Positions 35,536-45,311 of a stretch of DNA of 64,000 nt are shown one piece after another (positions within the stretch are counted from its first letter, which is position 1; each line of letters starts with the position of its first letter). The stretch comes from Parabacteroides sp. 52 (GTDB lineage Bacteria > Bacteroidota > Bacteroidia > Bacteroidales > Tannerellaceae). The notes under the pieces are model-generated. The model made no database searches and was not told the origin of the DNA. It saw nothing but the letters and a program-made list of their open reading frames with translations. The stretch spans positions 1 to 64,000 of the forward strand of contig NZ_QVMG01000020.1 of assembly GCF_010500925.1 (NCBI RefSeq), written 5' to 3'. Position numbers and translations under genes: made by a program.

Positions 35536-37056
35536 TTAATAGATAAATCCGATAGATACCCTCCAAGAATTTGTTTTCCCACTATGTGCATATTCTTCGT
35601 GTAACCATCCGGAAGAGAGAGACAAGGCTTTGTTATTTCTTAAGAAATAATCCGCCCTGAGAGAGAGATTCAGATGCCAATGATCATCTGTCAGATAGGC
35701 AAAATCGTGCAATAAAGCCTGCGCCAATGACTTTTCTTTATCCAGGTTTGTCAACCGGGAATCTCCTGTTTCGTTCGCACTATAAGCCGTTTGGGCAGCT
35801 ACGGTCCACAGGGTACATCCCTTTTTCAACAAAATCCGGCCATCTATTCCACCTGTAAAAGTAGCTATTTTCATCATACGGCCTGCACTTTTATAGGTAG
35901 ATTCCGTATTCCGGTAGTCTGTGTAAGGCATAAGGCTCCAGCCGATTCTGTTTGCCCTGACCGGCTCTGCCATGGCTGCCGACAGAGTGATATGGTACAA
36001 TTGGTTTGTATACGTAACAGAAGAATTAAGCAAAGGATAAACCTTGCCATTCGGTTCGCCAAATATATTTTCAGCACCTTCCTGCTTTTCCCATCCGCCA
36101 TTGAACTTTACCGCATATTCCCTGGAAACAATCTTCTTTATCCAGGTGGCTTCCAATGCTGCCTTCTTCTTTTTCATCTCCACAAGTGGAAGATATGACA
36201 AAGAAGATAGTTGTTTTTTGAACTGAAAATGATCCACCAATAAAGAAACAGAAAAGCCAGCGGCCGTTTCAGGTAATAGCTCTACACTCCCTCCCATGCC
36301 CCAACCGGCATAGCGGGTATCAAAATAAGTACCGGCAAAACGAATATAGTCCACCCCGAGCCCCAATAAATGATAAACTGAGGTAGCCCCTTTGTCGGCA
36401 TAGAATGTAATCTCACTGTTTTGCCCATATTTACGTACATGCATTGCCACACCCAAGCGGTAGTTGTCGGTCATACGCCGCGCTGCCCCCAAAGAGAAGT
36501 GCAGATCCGACACTATATTGCGGGGCCGGGGATCCTTTTGACGGTATGAGAGAGAAGCACGGTAACGCATTCTCCCCCCCAATGTCCATGCCCCCAGCTC
36601 GCGGGCATATCCACCCATGAAGTAATAGGCTTCTTTTTTCAGATCTCCTCCGATAGAGTCTCCCGTAAAATAAGGATAGAGCAGTTCGAAGTCGTCGTTC
36701 TCGTTCCAATAGATATTTTTCTCTATGCCGTTGCGGTAGCCCGCTTCTCCAAACACCCGGTCCTTATCCGAGAGCAGAAGAAATGATTCCGCATGCAGGT
36801 TCGCATACAGGCTTCCATTGCCTTTTTGCGTCAATGCCGCCTGATTCCTCTCTTCTTTCTGGCCTTGCAGAGAGAGGGAAGAAAGGCCAAAATCACGGTA
36901 ATAATAATGGATCGCCGGATTCTTCCATAGCTGCACACGCATCCCATCGGACGGCATAAAGGTTTGCTCTACCTTGCGTCCAATAGTAAGTGTATCTGTT
37001 GCCGCTACCGGCAACAGAAGAGGTATAAAAAGCAGTATGAAAAGAATGCGTTTCAT
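35536..37056 (-). CDS. DUF6850-like outer-membrane beta-barrel protein
   Basis: A 506-residue exported protein with signal peptide (MKRILFILLFIPLLLPVAA) and many alternating aromatic strands ending in SWRVSIGFIY, the usual barrel terminus. It matches what I know of DUF6850 barrels, which occur beside TonB receptors with DUF4876 lipoproteins. It may be a second outer-membrane pore or a scaffold. It lies 5 bp after the DUF4876 gene. Confidence 0.75.
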   Translation of the reverse strand: MKRILFILLFIPLLLPVAATDTLTIGRKVEQTFMPSDGMRVQLWKNPAIHYYYRDFGLSSLSLQGQKEERNQAALTQKGNGSLYANLHAESFLLLSDKDRVFGEAGYRNGIEKNIYWNENDDFELLYPYFTGDSIGGDLKKEAYYFMGGYARELGAWTLGGRMRYRASLSYRQKDPRPRNIVSDLHFSLGAARRMTDNYRLGVAMHVRKYGQNSEITFYADKGATSVYHLLGLGVDYIRFAGTYFDTRYAGWGMGGSVELLPETAAGFSVSLLVDHFQFKKQLSSLSYLPLVEMKKKKAALEATWIKKIVSREYAVKFNGGWEKQEGAENIFGEPNGKVYPLLNSSVTYTNQLYHITLSAAMAEPVRANRIGWSLMPYTDYRNTESTYKSAGRMMKIATFTGGIDGRILLKKGCTLWTVAAQTAYSANETGDSRLTNLDKEKSLAQALLHDFAYLTDDHWHLNLSLRADYFLRNNKALSLSSGWLHEEYAHSGKTNSWRVSIGFIY

Positions 37057-37061
37057 CTATC

Positions 37062-38285
37062 TTATTTTGTAGCCTGGGAAGGGCGTTGACCGACATTAAA
37101 GTCGGCTGTCGAATTATTTGTATCCTGATAGAATACACGGTCTGCATCCTGGTAAGTCACCTTACGCTGTACAGCTTTACCTACATTCTCTGCAATGGTT
37201 GTATTTTCACCATAATAAGTGAATCCCATATCCAAGGAAGCATGTACCAAACCCCACACGAAGTTATTCTTAGCCCCTAGGTTGACCGCATCAATGATCC
37301 AATCATTCGGGAATTTATATTCCGTCTGCACACTGCTTTCTTTCCCATTGGCCATGATATAGGTATACGTATAGGTATAATCTTTCACATAGGTATCCGC
37401 ACTTACCCCCAGACGCCCGATAGCATATGCTTTACTACCCATCTTATGAAGTACCCAGATCGTTTTTGTATAGTTATACAACATTTCCATATTCGGAACC
37501 GCCGGATTATCTACATCGGTAGTCGAGGTAGAGGAAGAAGAGGTATACCATTCGAAATCGGCTTTGGACAAATCGAACGAGTTATTGTTGGATTCCGTAT
37601 GGTTGATGGCATTATCACAGATAATGATAGACTGCCCCGGAGCTACCGGATAGTCTTTTCCACTTCCCGGCACTATGGCTACCACCTGTACGGTCATGGC
37701 CTCGTCCATGATATTGGGTGTATAATCATATTTCGTTACTGTGAGGAACTTCGATTCCAATAAGACCAGTCCGTCTGCATAAAGCGTATCGGCGGCGTTG
37801 TTATGGATTTTGAAATACTGATCTCCGTTGTATTGTTTATTTGTCTCGTTAATATAACTTCCTACACCATAGATCTCGGCAATGACGAAGTCCGCTTTTT
37901 CGTAACCGACAATATATACTTCCACCGCAAGATGACAAGTACCTCCGATCACTTCCACATTTTGTTTGACGCCTTGCACTTTCACCTCTTCACCGGCGGT
38001 CGAAGTGCCATTGACATAGGTTCCCTCCCCTAAGAAGGTCACATTATAAAGTCCATCCGCCAGATTCAATATCAGACTGTTTGCATTATAAGCCAAAGAA
38101 GTCTCCACTCCCGTACTCACATTTGTAAACAAAAAGTCACCCGAGGTAACTGTTAATCCCTGCACAGAAGAAGGGGGAACTACGGATACAGACACATCCG
38201 TTGTTAAATCATCATCACTATTACAGGCCGTAAAGCCCAATACACAAGCTGCCATAAAGGCTAAAAACATTTTTGTTCGTTTCAT
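37062..38285 (-). CDS. DUF4876-type lipoprotein
   Basis: A 407-residue lipoprotein (lipobox FTAC, Cys20). The N-terminal third is a carboxypeptidase-regulatory or Ig-like beta domain (about 28-130), and the rest resembles a lamin-tail-like fold (FVIAEIYGVGSYINETN, YFKIHNNAADTLYADGLVLLES). DUF4876 proteins travel with TonB receptors in Bacteroidetes and may be their surface-exposed lipoprotein partners. It follows the receptor gene by 19 bp. Confidence 0.78.
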   Translation of the reverse strand: MKRTKMFLAFMAACVLGFTACNSDDDLTTDVSVSVVPPSSVQGLTVTSGDFLFTNVSTGVETSLAYNANSLILNLADGLYNVTFLGEGTYVNGTSTAGEEVKVQGVKQNVEVIGGTCHLAVEVYIVGYEKADFVIAEIYGVGSYINETNKQYNGDQYFKIHNNAADTLYADGLVLLESKFLTVTKYDYTPNIMDEAMTVQVVAIVPGSGKDYPVAPGQSIIICDNAINHTESNNNSFDLSKADFEWYTSSSSTSTTDVDNPAVPNMEMLYNYTKTIWVLHKMGSKAYAIGRLGVSADTYVKDYTYTYTYIMANGKESSVQTEYKFPNDWIIDAVNLGAKNNFVWGLVHASLDMGFTYYGENTTIAENVGKAVQRKVTYQDADRVFYQDTNNSTADFNVGQRPSQATK

Positions 38286-38304
38286 TTGTTTTATTTTGTT
38301 ACTA

Positions 38305-41049
38305 TTAAAATCGAATATTCATCTCCATGCCAAAATAGGGGGAACGTGCCTCCCTATGTACCGTTTGTCCTCTTCTTTCATAATCGGGATAAAGTGTTAA
38401 CAGCCGGTTTACATAGAGTGCCAACTCTATATATTTACCGATCTCTTTATTTGCTTTAAAGTGGATATCCATAAGAAAAGGGATTTTTTCTTGCGTAAAA
38501 TAGTCCGCCGAATACTTCTGCACCAGATGTTGCAAATACATATCCTCTTTATCGGCCTCAGTAAAAACATGTGGAATCCCGTCTTTTCCTAAATAATACT
38601 CCGGAGTGCCATTGTTCCATAATGGTTTCGTACTGGTAAACCAGGTACATTGCGCATCCGCAGAAAAGGTCAAACCAAGAAACGGCAGATAGGTATCGAC
38701 CTTACACTTCGTCTGAAAGGCTTGCTTTTCAGCTCCATCCTCCCATGTATATAATCCGATATATTGCAGCTGTTTGTTATTGATAAGAACAGATGATTGC
38801 CTGTAAAAAGGCATACTGTTCCTGGTCGTTGTTTTAAACCAGGCACCGTCAACAGTCACCCGGGTTTTCAACAAATCGATACGTTTCGAAGCATACTGGA
38901 ACTCTATCCCCTGTTTATGTATAAAAGAACCATTTCCCCATTGATTTTTACGAGCATTGACCAATACTTCCTCCGTATAGTTCAACTCCTCCAGGGAAGG
39001 AGGTGCCGTAATGGAAGTATGATCGATCGTACTCGTATCATACTCTTTATAAGGCAATAAGGTATAATAAGACTTCTCCCGGAACGCATTATCCATTTGT
39101 TCGTCAAAGTAAGTCAGTGAAAACTTATTCCCTTTATAGTCCACTCCCAACCGCACTTCCCATTTCCGGTTACGGGCCGGCTCCAATGCATAATTCGTAA
39201 GATCCCATGTATAGGTCATCAGATGAATCCGCCGGTATTCGGGGTTTGTATGGTAATAGTTCAGTTGTACGATATCTTCATAAAAAGGATCCGGATAAAG
39301 CTGGGAGACAGTAGGTGTTTTGGTATGCCAGCCGATACCTGTTGACAGATCGAAATGCCAGTCTTTGATTGCCGGCAGTTCCCACAACAGGCGCAGGCGT
39401 GGATCTATATACACCTTTCCTTGCATCGCAAAGCGGCTGTCAAGGCCGAGTAAAGACTCTCCCCGGATCCCCACATTCCCTTTCACCAGATGTTGGCCCA
39501 ATGGTAACAATAGTGCATCCTCCAAATAAAAGCCCAGTTCTTTCTTTCCGGGAATAGCTTTATACGCACGCGGGCGGTAGTTCGATGTATAAGACAGAGG
39601 GCGATTCACATCGTACACCATCCCCTCTCCCCGGTTCTTGGTATAGGTCAACTCTGTCCCTGCAATCACCACATGTCCGATCGTCCAGGTCTCAAAGCCC
39701 AACTTACCGGATAGTTTAAGATGGGTATGCAAAGGTTTGCCATCCACCTTCATGCGGGCGATGTATTGATACGGCAGGTAAGTGCCATCACTTTCTCCTG
39801 TTTCCGTTGTATTGGGAATAGCTGTCGGGCGATCCAGATAGATTGCCTTTGTCTGTTCGATGCGATCGAAAGACTGATTCATACTGCCATGCAGTTTCAG
39901 AGAGTGCATGATATGTTTTTGCGGGAAGAGAAGCTCCAGGTTTCCTCCTGCCAATATATTGTCATAAGAAGAGCTATATTTATCTTCCCGCATCATAATC
40001 TCGGGATCCTCTTTTCGATCATCCAAAGAGCCTGTGTAACTGACGTTCATACCCCAGTTGAGAAGGTATTCCTTCCGCATTTTATTTGTCTTATGGAAAC
40101 GGGCGGAGGCAGTGATACGTTTATAGTTTTCCAACGCATTGCGGGGATCTATTTTGGAATCCAGGTAACTGAGATCCACGTTCAATACAGCCTTTTCCGA
40201 CAGTCCTATGCCTTTGCCTATGGCAAAAAGCTTCCCTACCTGATCCGCTTTAAAACGTCCTTCCCAGGGTGTTTGTTTATTCTTTAGTTTGATATCCACC
40301 AATCCATCGGTAAGTCCCCCATATTCCACGGAAGGAATACCGCGGATAATAGTCACGCTCTCAATGTTGTCGGTGGACAAGGTACGCATATCCAATCCTT
40401 TCGAAACAAACTCTTTCTCGTTATTCACTCCGGGAACGGCTTGCAGGTTACCGTCGGTATTTATCATATTGCCGTCAATCCGGAAAGAAACGCCCAAGGA
40501 GGCTATCACCTCACTGGTTGAAGAGGCATTACGCATATGAATCAGGTTAGGGGAACCCATAATCGGATCCTTTGCCTTTCCTCCGGGCAAGAGTTCGAGC
40601 AGATCGGTAAAACTTGTCGGCTGCAAATGTTTCATCGCCGTACGATCGATCGTAGAGGCTGTCGTCATCCCTTTCGATTCGGAAGCTGTCACAACAACTT
40701 CATTCAACGCCGTAGCAGAAGATGATAATGGAAAATGCAGAAGGGTATTCTTATATAGTGAAAGGGATTGCTCCCACCTATCATATCCCAAATAAGAAAT
40801 GACAAGCGTATAATTACCTATCGGTAGATTGTGAAGTTTAAATTGTCCGTTAGTATCGGTGATTGCTCCGTATATCACCTTGTTTTCAGAGCTTAGCTGA
40901 ATAGCGGCATAACTAAGCGTTTCTTTTGTCTGAGTATCTAATACCGTACCCTGAAGAACTATTGTTTTATCCTCTTTTTGTTCCTGTCCCAACAATTGAA
41001 AACAGGGTGATATAAGCAATAAAAGTACAAAGAAACAGTTGCCAAACAT
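38305..41049 (-). CDS. TonB-dependent outer-membrane receptor
   Basis: A 914-residue receptor. Signal peptide to about residue 20, then a carboxypeptidase-regulatory-like domain (about 33-110: VLQGTVLDTQTKETLSYAAI), a plug with EVVVTASES as TonB-box-like segment, and a 22-strand barrel ending YFGMEMNIRF. It is shorter than SusC proteins, has no SusD partner and resembles siderophore or heme receptors. It is the first gene of an eight-gene operon. The promoter at 41068-41098 would start transcription about 12 bases before the ATG, an unusually short leader. Confidence 0.9.
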   Translation of the reverse strand: MFGNCFFVLLLLISPCFQLLGQEQKEDKTIVLQGTVLDTQTKETLSYAAIQLSSENKVIYGAITDTNGQFKLHNLPIGNYTLVISYLGYDRWEQSLSLYKNTLLHFPLSSSATALNEVVVTASESKGMTTASTIDRTAMKHLQPTSFTDLLELLPGGKAKDPIMGSPNLIHMRNASSTSEVIASLGVSFRIDGNMINTDGNLQAVPGVNNEKEFVSKGLDMRTLSTDNIESVTIIRGIPSVEYGGLTDGLVDIKLKNKQTPWEGRFKADQVGKLFAIGKGIGLSEKAVLNVDLSYLDSKIDPRNALENYKRITASARFHKTNKMRKEYLLNWGMNVSYTGSLDDRKEDPEIMMREDKYSSSYDNILAGGNLELLFPQKHIMHSLKLHGSMNQSFDRIEQTKAIYLDRPTAIPNTTETGESDGTYLPYQYIARMKVDGKPLHTHLKLSGKLGFETWTIGHVVIAGTELTYTKNRGEGMVYDVNRPLSYTSNYRPRAYKAIPGKKELGFYLEDALLLPLGQHLVKGNVGIRGESLLGLDSRFAMQGKVYIDPRLRLLWELPAIKDWHFDLSTGIGWHTKTPTVSQLYPDPFYEDIVQLNYYHTNPEYRRIHLMTYTWDLTNYALEPARNRKWEVRLGVDYKGNKFSLTYFDEQMDNAFREKSYYTLLPYKEYDTSTIDHTSITAPPSLEELNYTEEVLVNARKNQWGNGSFIHKQGIEFQYASKRIDLLKTRVTVDGAWFKTTTRNSMPFYRQSSVLINNKQLQYIGLYTWEDGAEKQAFQTKCKVDTYLPFLGLTFSADAQCTWFTSTKPLWNNGTPEYYLGKDGIPHVFTEADKEDMYLQHLVQKYSADYFTQEKIPFLMDIHFKANKEIGKYIELALYVNRLLTLYPDYERRGQTVHREARSPYFGMEMNIRF

Positions 41050-41067
41050 CCCTTAATTATTTGACTA

Positions 41068-41098
41068 CAAAGGTAGTAACAAGCAAAACATGCTCAAA
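41068..41098 (-). promoter_or_regulatory. Promoter of the TonB-receptor operon
   Basis: On the minus strand TTTG (41095-41098), 19 bp, TACCTTTG (41068-41075): exact consensus. No clear Fur-type box is visible beside it. Confidence 0.83.
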
Positions 41099-41165
41099 TA
41101 CCCACAAATAGGTAAAAGGGAAGAAACAAAGGCTCGCCATAGCGCACCCTCTATTGACTTTAACG

Positions 41166-41199
41166 CCGCATGCATACCCATTAATAGGTATGCATGCGG
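41166..41199. promoter_or_regulatory. 13-bp perfect inverted repeat
   Basis: CCGCATGCATACC (41166-41178) and GGTATGCATGCGG (41187-41199) face each other over 8 bases. It lies after the acyltransferase gene and before the TonB-operon promoter. Without a T-run on either side it is either an atypical terminator or a protein-binding site. Confidence 0.6.
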
Positions 41200-41250
41200 A
41201 ATAAGAAGCTCAATGATTCACTTCCTATTGGGAGGAGAATACAACCGGCT

Positions 41251-42417
41251 TTAGTCTTCTATCGCCAGATGGTTCTTCAACGGGTTGGTATACATTTCCA
41301 GTATCTTTGTACGCAAATAATCCTCGTCTTTATTTGGAATAACGATCTTATCCAACTGTCCCTGCAGATACTCTTTGAAGAGTTTTTTATCTTTCAGGCC
41401 GTACATGCCACTGAAACGTTTTGTTCCCGTCAGCATATCATAAGCTACATAATTACAAGGATAGAAACGGTAATGTTTATAAATCTCCTTATCAATGATA
41501 CCGGCTATGGCAGCATAGAGATCAACCTTTTCCATCTCCGGATCCAGTTTTTCCAATAGGGGGTTGATCGGATTGGCAATGGTAAAATGAACCCGTCCTT
41601 TGTTATATAAGATACCGGTCTCCATATTCAATAGATCGTCTCTCTCACTTTTCACAAAATCAGGATCATCCCGTTTCAGCTGAAACTCCTGTGCTTTCAG
41701 AAAATCGCAGGGGTCAAACTCATACGAGATAGAGACAGGTACAATATTCAGATTCATCAGATTACTCAGGATATCTTTCTGATCTCCTCCCATATTCAGC
41801 ATTTTGAGTATGCTGCTCTGCGTACGGTCGTCCGAATCTTTAGCCCGTCCTTCCCGCTGAGCGATCCAGATAGATTCTTTCGTTTCTTTAATCGTATGGT
41901 GAATATATTCAGAGAGATGCATACTGGCTTCCAGTTGTTGGCGACCGGAAACACCTCTTTTCACAATAAAGCTGTTATTCAGGCGGACAACGGTGTCGAT
42001 CCAAGGCCATACCAAGAGGTTGTCCCCGATAGCCACTTGCGTCAAGCCATAACCAACGTCATAGAGCATGACATTCAGGAAAGAGGCATCCAGTACGATG
42101 TCGCGGTGGTTAGAAATAAAAGTACAGGCAGGGCTTCCCTTCGGCAAACGGCTTCTGCCGGAAATGGAAAGAGAAAAGGTCGTTTTCTTTGCCACCGTCA
42201 TGACCGCATCATACCCTAAAATGGTTTTAAACTCTTCTTTGGTCTTACAGGTTCGCATAAGTGCTGCAAACGCCTCCCGATCCAAGTCCGGTTTAATGTA
42301 ACGCAACGCCCGTATGAAATCATCATTCGCCAACAGTTCTTCAATCGCGTCCTTTACTTCGTCGTTGTTGACAGGACGGATATCATCGAATTTGTGGAGA
42401 TCTATTTCTTTATTCAT
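41251..42417 (-). CDS. 1-acylglycerol-3-phosphate acyltransferase-like protein
   Basis: A 388-residue membrane-associated acyltransferase. The family motif is FISNHRDIVLDASF (about 104-117); the His-Asp spacing is HRDIVLD, slightly different from the textbook HxxxxD. NNSFIVKR and FIWIAQREGRAKD-like segments (IWIAQREGRAKDSDD) match the substrate-binding blocks. Such enzymes add a fatty acid to lysophosphatidate or an ornithine/glycine lipid precursor; which one is unknown. It follows ddl by 85 bp. Confidence 0.82.
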   Translation of the reverse strand: MNKEIDLHKFDDIRPVNNDEVKDAIEELLANDDFIRALRYIKPDLDREAFAALMRTCKTKEEFKTILGYDAVMTVAKKTTFSLSISGRSRLPKGSPACTFISNHRDIVLDASFLNVMLYDVGYGLTQVAIGDNLLVWPWIDTVVRLNNSFIVKRGVSGRQQLEASMHLSEYIHHTIKETKESIWIAQREGRAKDSDDRTQSSILKMLNMGGDQKDILSNLMNLNIVPVSISYEFDPCDFLKAQEFQLKRDDPDFVKSERDDLLNMETGILYNKGRVHFTIANPINPLLEKLDPEMEKVDLYAAIAGIIDKEIYKHYRFYPCNYVAYDMLTGTKRFSGMYGLKDKKLFKEYLQGQLDKIVIPNKDEDYLRTKILEMYTNPLKNHLAIED

Positions 42418-42502
42418 AACTTATTCTAATTGACAATTGACAGTCGATAACCGGCAATACATCGGGATAAACCTACGTGCATTGCCAATTGTAAACGATC
42501 AA

Positions 42503-43480
42503 TTATGTAAATTCATTCTCTATTATATCAGTTAAAACATCCTTCATTTCCAAACCCGCAGCATGTACCTGTTGCGGAATAAAGCTAGTCACAGTCATAC
42601 CGGGAGTAGTATTCACCTCCAGTAACATCGGTTCCTCTTTCTCCGGAATAATATAATCTACGCGGATCAATCCTTTTGCCCCCAGTATATCATATATCTT
42701 TGCCGTTTGATGTTGTATTTTCTCCGTCAGTGCAGCGGATATGCGAGCCGGTGTAATCTCATCGACCTCTCCGTTATACTTGGCATCAAAATCAAAAAAC
42801 TCATTTTCTGTGACTACCTCTGTCAGAGGGAATACCACTTCTTTTCCTTTTACTTTATAACAGCCACACGTCACTTCCGTACCTTTGATAAAACGCTCCA
42901 AAATCACCTCATTCCCTTCGGAGAAGGCTTTCTCTATCGCTGGTTGAATCGCTTCCGCTGTTTTGACCTTTGTCACGCCGAAACTGCTTCCACCGTCATT
43001 CGGTTTCACAAAGACCGGCAAGCCTAAACGGTTTACCACCTCTTCGTCCGTCACCGTCTGTCCTTTCAATAAGCGGATTGAGTCGGCTACGGGAACAGCA
43101 AAACTACGCAGGTAATGGTTGCATACAAACTTATTAAAGGTAAGTGCACTCACCAATACTCCACAGGAGGAATAAGGTATATGCAACATCTCGAAATAGC
43201 CTTGCAGCAATCCGTTTTCTCCGGGGGTACCATGTATGGTTATATAAGCAAAATCAAACTGTACATTTACCCCGTTTGCCGTGAAGCTGAAAGTGTTCTT
43301 GTCGATCGGCGCACAGCCCCCGTCAGGAAGGTTTACCACCCAGCCCTCCTTTTTCACGAGGGCAATATAGACATTATATTTTTCTTTATCAAGAAACGAA
43401 TAAATTCCTTCCGCACTTTTGAGGGAAACGACAATTTCGGAAGAGTCTCCCCCGGCTACAATAGCAATAGTCCTTTTCAT
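42503..43480 (-). CDS. ddl: D-alanine--D-alanine ligase
   Basis: A 325-residue ATP-grasp ligase that joins two D-alanines for peptidoglycan. IVAGGDSSEIVVSLKSA at the start, HGTPGENGLLQGYFE, FVKPNDGGSSFGVTKV and LLEVNTTPGMTVTSFIPQQ are the conserved blocks with ATP and Mg ligands. It overlaps the pseudouridine synthase gene by 4 bp. Confidence 0.95.
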   Translation of the reverse strand: MKRTIAIVAGGDSSEIVVSLKSAEGIYSFLDKEKYNVYIALVKKEGWVVNLPDGGCAPIDKNTFSFTANGVNVQFDFAYITIHGTPGENGLLQGYFEMLHIPYSSCGVLVSALTFNKFVCNHYLRSFAVPVADSIRLLKGQTVTDEEVVNRLGLPVFVKPNDGGSSFGVTKVKTAEAIQPAIEKAFSEGNEVILERFIKGTEVTCGCYKVKGKEVVFPLTEVVTENEFFDFDAKYNGEVDEITPARISAALTEKIQHQTAKIYDILGAKGLIRVDYIIPEKEEPMLLEVNTTPGMTVTSFIPQQVHAAGLEMKDVLTDIIENEFT

Positions 43481-44565
43481 TCTTCTATCTCTTTACTATT
43501 CACATAGGAACGCCATTTTTCAATCAATGCTGTCATATCCGATGGTATTTCGGAATCAAAATACATCTCTTCCCCGGTGGACGGATGGATAAAACCAAGC
43601 GTCTTGGCATGCAAGGCCTGCCGGGGACAGACATGAAAACAGTTCTGTACGAACTGTTTGTATTTGGTAAACGTCGTTCCTTTCAATATATCATGCCCAC
43701 CATAACGTTCGTCATTGAAGAGGGTATGTCCGATATATTTCATATGCACCCGGATCTGATGGGTTCTACCCGTCTCCAGACGGCATTCTACCAGGGAGAC
43801 ATAACCCAAGCGTTCCAATACAGAATAATGGGTAACAGCCGTTTTCCCCTGATCACCTTCCGGGAAAACGGTCATTTGCATCCGATCACGGGGATCACGT
43901 CCGATATTTCCTTCGATACGCCCCTCCTCTTCCCGGACAATTCCCCATACCAGGGCATTGTATTTTCGTTTGGTTGTTTTATGAAAGAATTGCAATCCCA
44001 AATGCGCCTTGGCTTCCGGTTTCTTCGCGATCACAAGCAATCCGGAGGTGTCTTTATCTATGCGATGTACCAGGCCTACGCGTGGGTCTGCCGGGTCGTA
44101 ATACGGATCGTCTTTCAGATACCAGGCCAATGCATTCACCAGCGTTCCCGTGTAATTGCCATGCCCGGGATGAACCACCAACCCGGCCGGTTTATTGACA
44201 ACCATCAGATCGGCATCTTCATAGACTATATGTAAAGGAATATCTTCAGGAATAATTTCCAGTTCCCGACGGGGACGATCCAGAACGAGAGTCACCACAT
44301 CCAGTGGTTTCACCCGGTAATTGCTTTTGACCGGTTTATCATTCACCCGGATACATCCGGCATCGGCTGCCAATTGAATGCGGTTACGGGTAGCCCCCAT
44401 CATACGATCCACCAGGAATTTATCCACACGCAACAGGGTTTGCCCTTTATCGGCTACAAACCGGAAATGCTCATAAAGGCCGGTAGATTCCGTCTCCTCT
44501 CCCTCACCGGGCAGCATCAGGTCATCTTCCTGCTCTTCTTCTATATCTTCGAAAAATGGCCTCAT
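43477..44565 (-). CDS. rluD: RluA/RluD-family pseudouridine synthase
   Basis: A 362-residue enzyme. An S4 RNA-binding domain (about 40-100, VDKFLVDRMMGATRNRIQLA) precedes the catalytic domain with the active Asp in HRIDKDTSGLLVIAKK. VNKPAGLVVHPGHGNYTGT and RLETGRTHQIRVHM are typical of RluD. It would modify 23S rRNA helix 69 if true RluD; the assignment within the family is probable, not certain. It starts 3 bp after the PASTA gene. Confidence 0.9.
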   Translation of the reverse strand: MRPFFEDIEEEQEDDLMLPGEGEETESTGLYEHFRFVADKGQTLLRVDKFLVDRMMGATRNRIQLAADAGCIRVNDKPVKSNYRVKPLDVVTLVLDRPRRELEIIPEDIPLHIVYEDADLMVVNKPAGLVVHPGHGNYTGTLVNALAWYLKDDPYYDPADPRVGLVHRIDKDTSGLLVIAKKPEAKAHLGLQFFHKTTKRKYNALVWGIVREEEGRIEGNIGRDPRDRMQMTVFPEGDQGKTAVTHYSVLERLGYVSLVECRLETGRTHQIRVHMKYIGHTLFNDERYGGHDILKGTTFTKYKQFVQNCFHVCPRQALHAKTLGFIHPSTGEEMYFDSEIPSDMTALIEKWRSYVNSKEIEE

Positions 44566-44568
44566 GCG

Positions 44569-45192
44569 TTAAAACCAGCGTTCTACTTCACTATCCAATG
44601 TTTCTACAGGTGGAGTGTCCACCGACAAAGAATCCGACATTTCTGCCTCTCCACTGCTGACAACCAAGACAAGCGGGGCTGTCAAAAGAATCATTTCGCC
44701 AGGTACCAACACCCGCTCGTTTAACTCCACAGCCAAAGCCAGGTCTTTATAATCTCCCGGCACGTATTTGGTCTCTATCGTATGAAATCCAAGCGAATGA
44801 AGCAAGGCATAGGCCTGACGGAAAGAGAGATCTTCCACCTCAGGGATAACTGCCATCTGCGAAGTGGTGGCGTTGATCGTCACAAAGATAATCCGCCCTT
44901 CCTTCACCTTGGCTCCCACTGCCGGCACGAGTTCTACTATCGATCCGGGAGCTACTTCTTTGGAAAAGACAGAGTCGATCACATTGTAACGCAAGCCACT
45001 GTTTTCAAAGAAGACAACAGCCTCGTCCATCGAAAGACCTTTTACATCCGGAACAACGACTGCTTTATTATGATGTGTATAATGATCCAGCCATTTCATT
45101 ACGCCATAGATCACAGCGCATGAGACAACCACCACCAATAATAAATGTATTACAAATGGGTTCTTTAATACTTTCATCAAAAAATCTTTCAT
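44569..45192 (-). CDS. PASTA-domain membrane protein
   Basis: A 207-residue protein with one N-terminal helix (about 14-34) and two PASTA domains (VPDVKGLSMDEAVVFFENSG and IPEVEDLSFRQAYALLHSLG), then a short acidic tail. PASTA domains bind peptidoglycan fragments. In Firmicutes they are attached to kinases, but here there is no kinase domain. It heads the PASTA-rluD-ddl-acyltransferase run, which suggests a link with cell-wall growth; this is inference. Confidence 0.88.
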   Translation of the reverse strand: MKDFLMKVLKNPFVIHLLLVVVVSCAVIYGVMKWLDHYTHHNKAVVVPDVKGLSMDEAVVFFENSGLRYNVIDSVFSKEVAPGSIVELVPAVGAKVKEGRIIFVTINATTSQMAVIPEVEDLSFRQAYALLHSLGFHTIETKYVPGDYKDLALAVELNERVLVPGEMILLTAPLVLVVSSGEAEMSDSLSVDTPPVETLDSEVERWF

Positions 45193-45245
45193 TTTTATCC
45201 TTGCATTTGTAGGCGAGTCAAAAGTAGGAAAAAAGCCTCAAAAAC

Positions 45246-45287
45246 AAAGAAAGTAAAGGCTTTTTAGTAAAAACCTTTACTTTCTTT
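45246..45287 (-). terminator. Terminator after rpmH
   Basis: A perfect 14-bp inverted repeat (45246-45259 with 45274-45287) separates rpmH from the PASTA gene. The minus-strand tail is only moderately T-rich. Confidence 0.7.
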
Positions 45288-45311
45288 ATAAAATCTTACA
45301 AATCGAACCGA

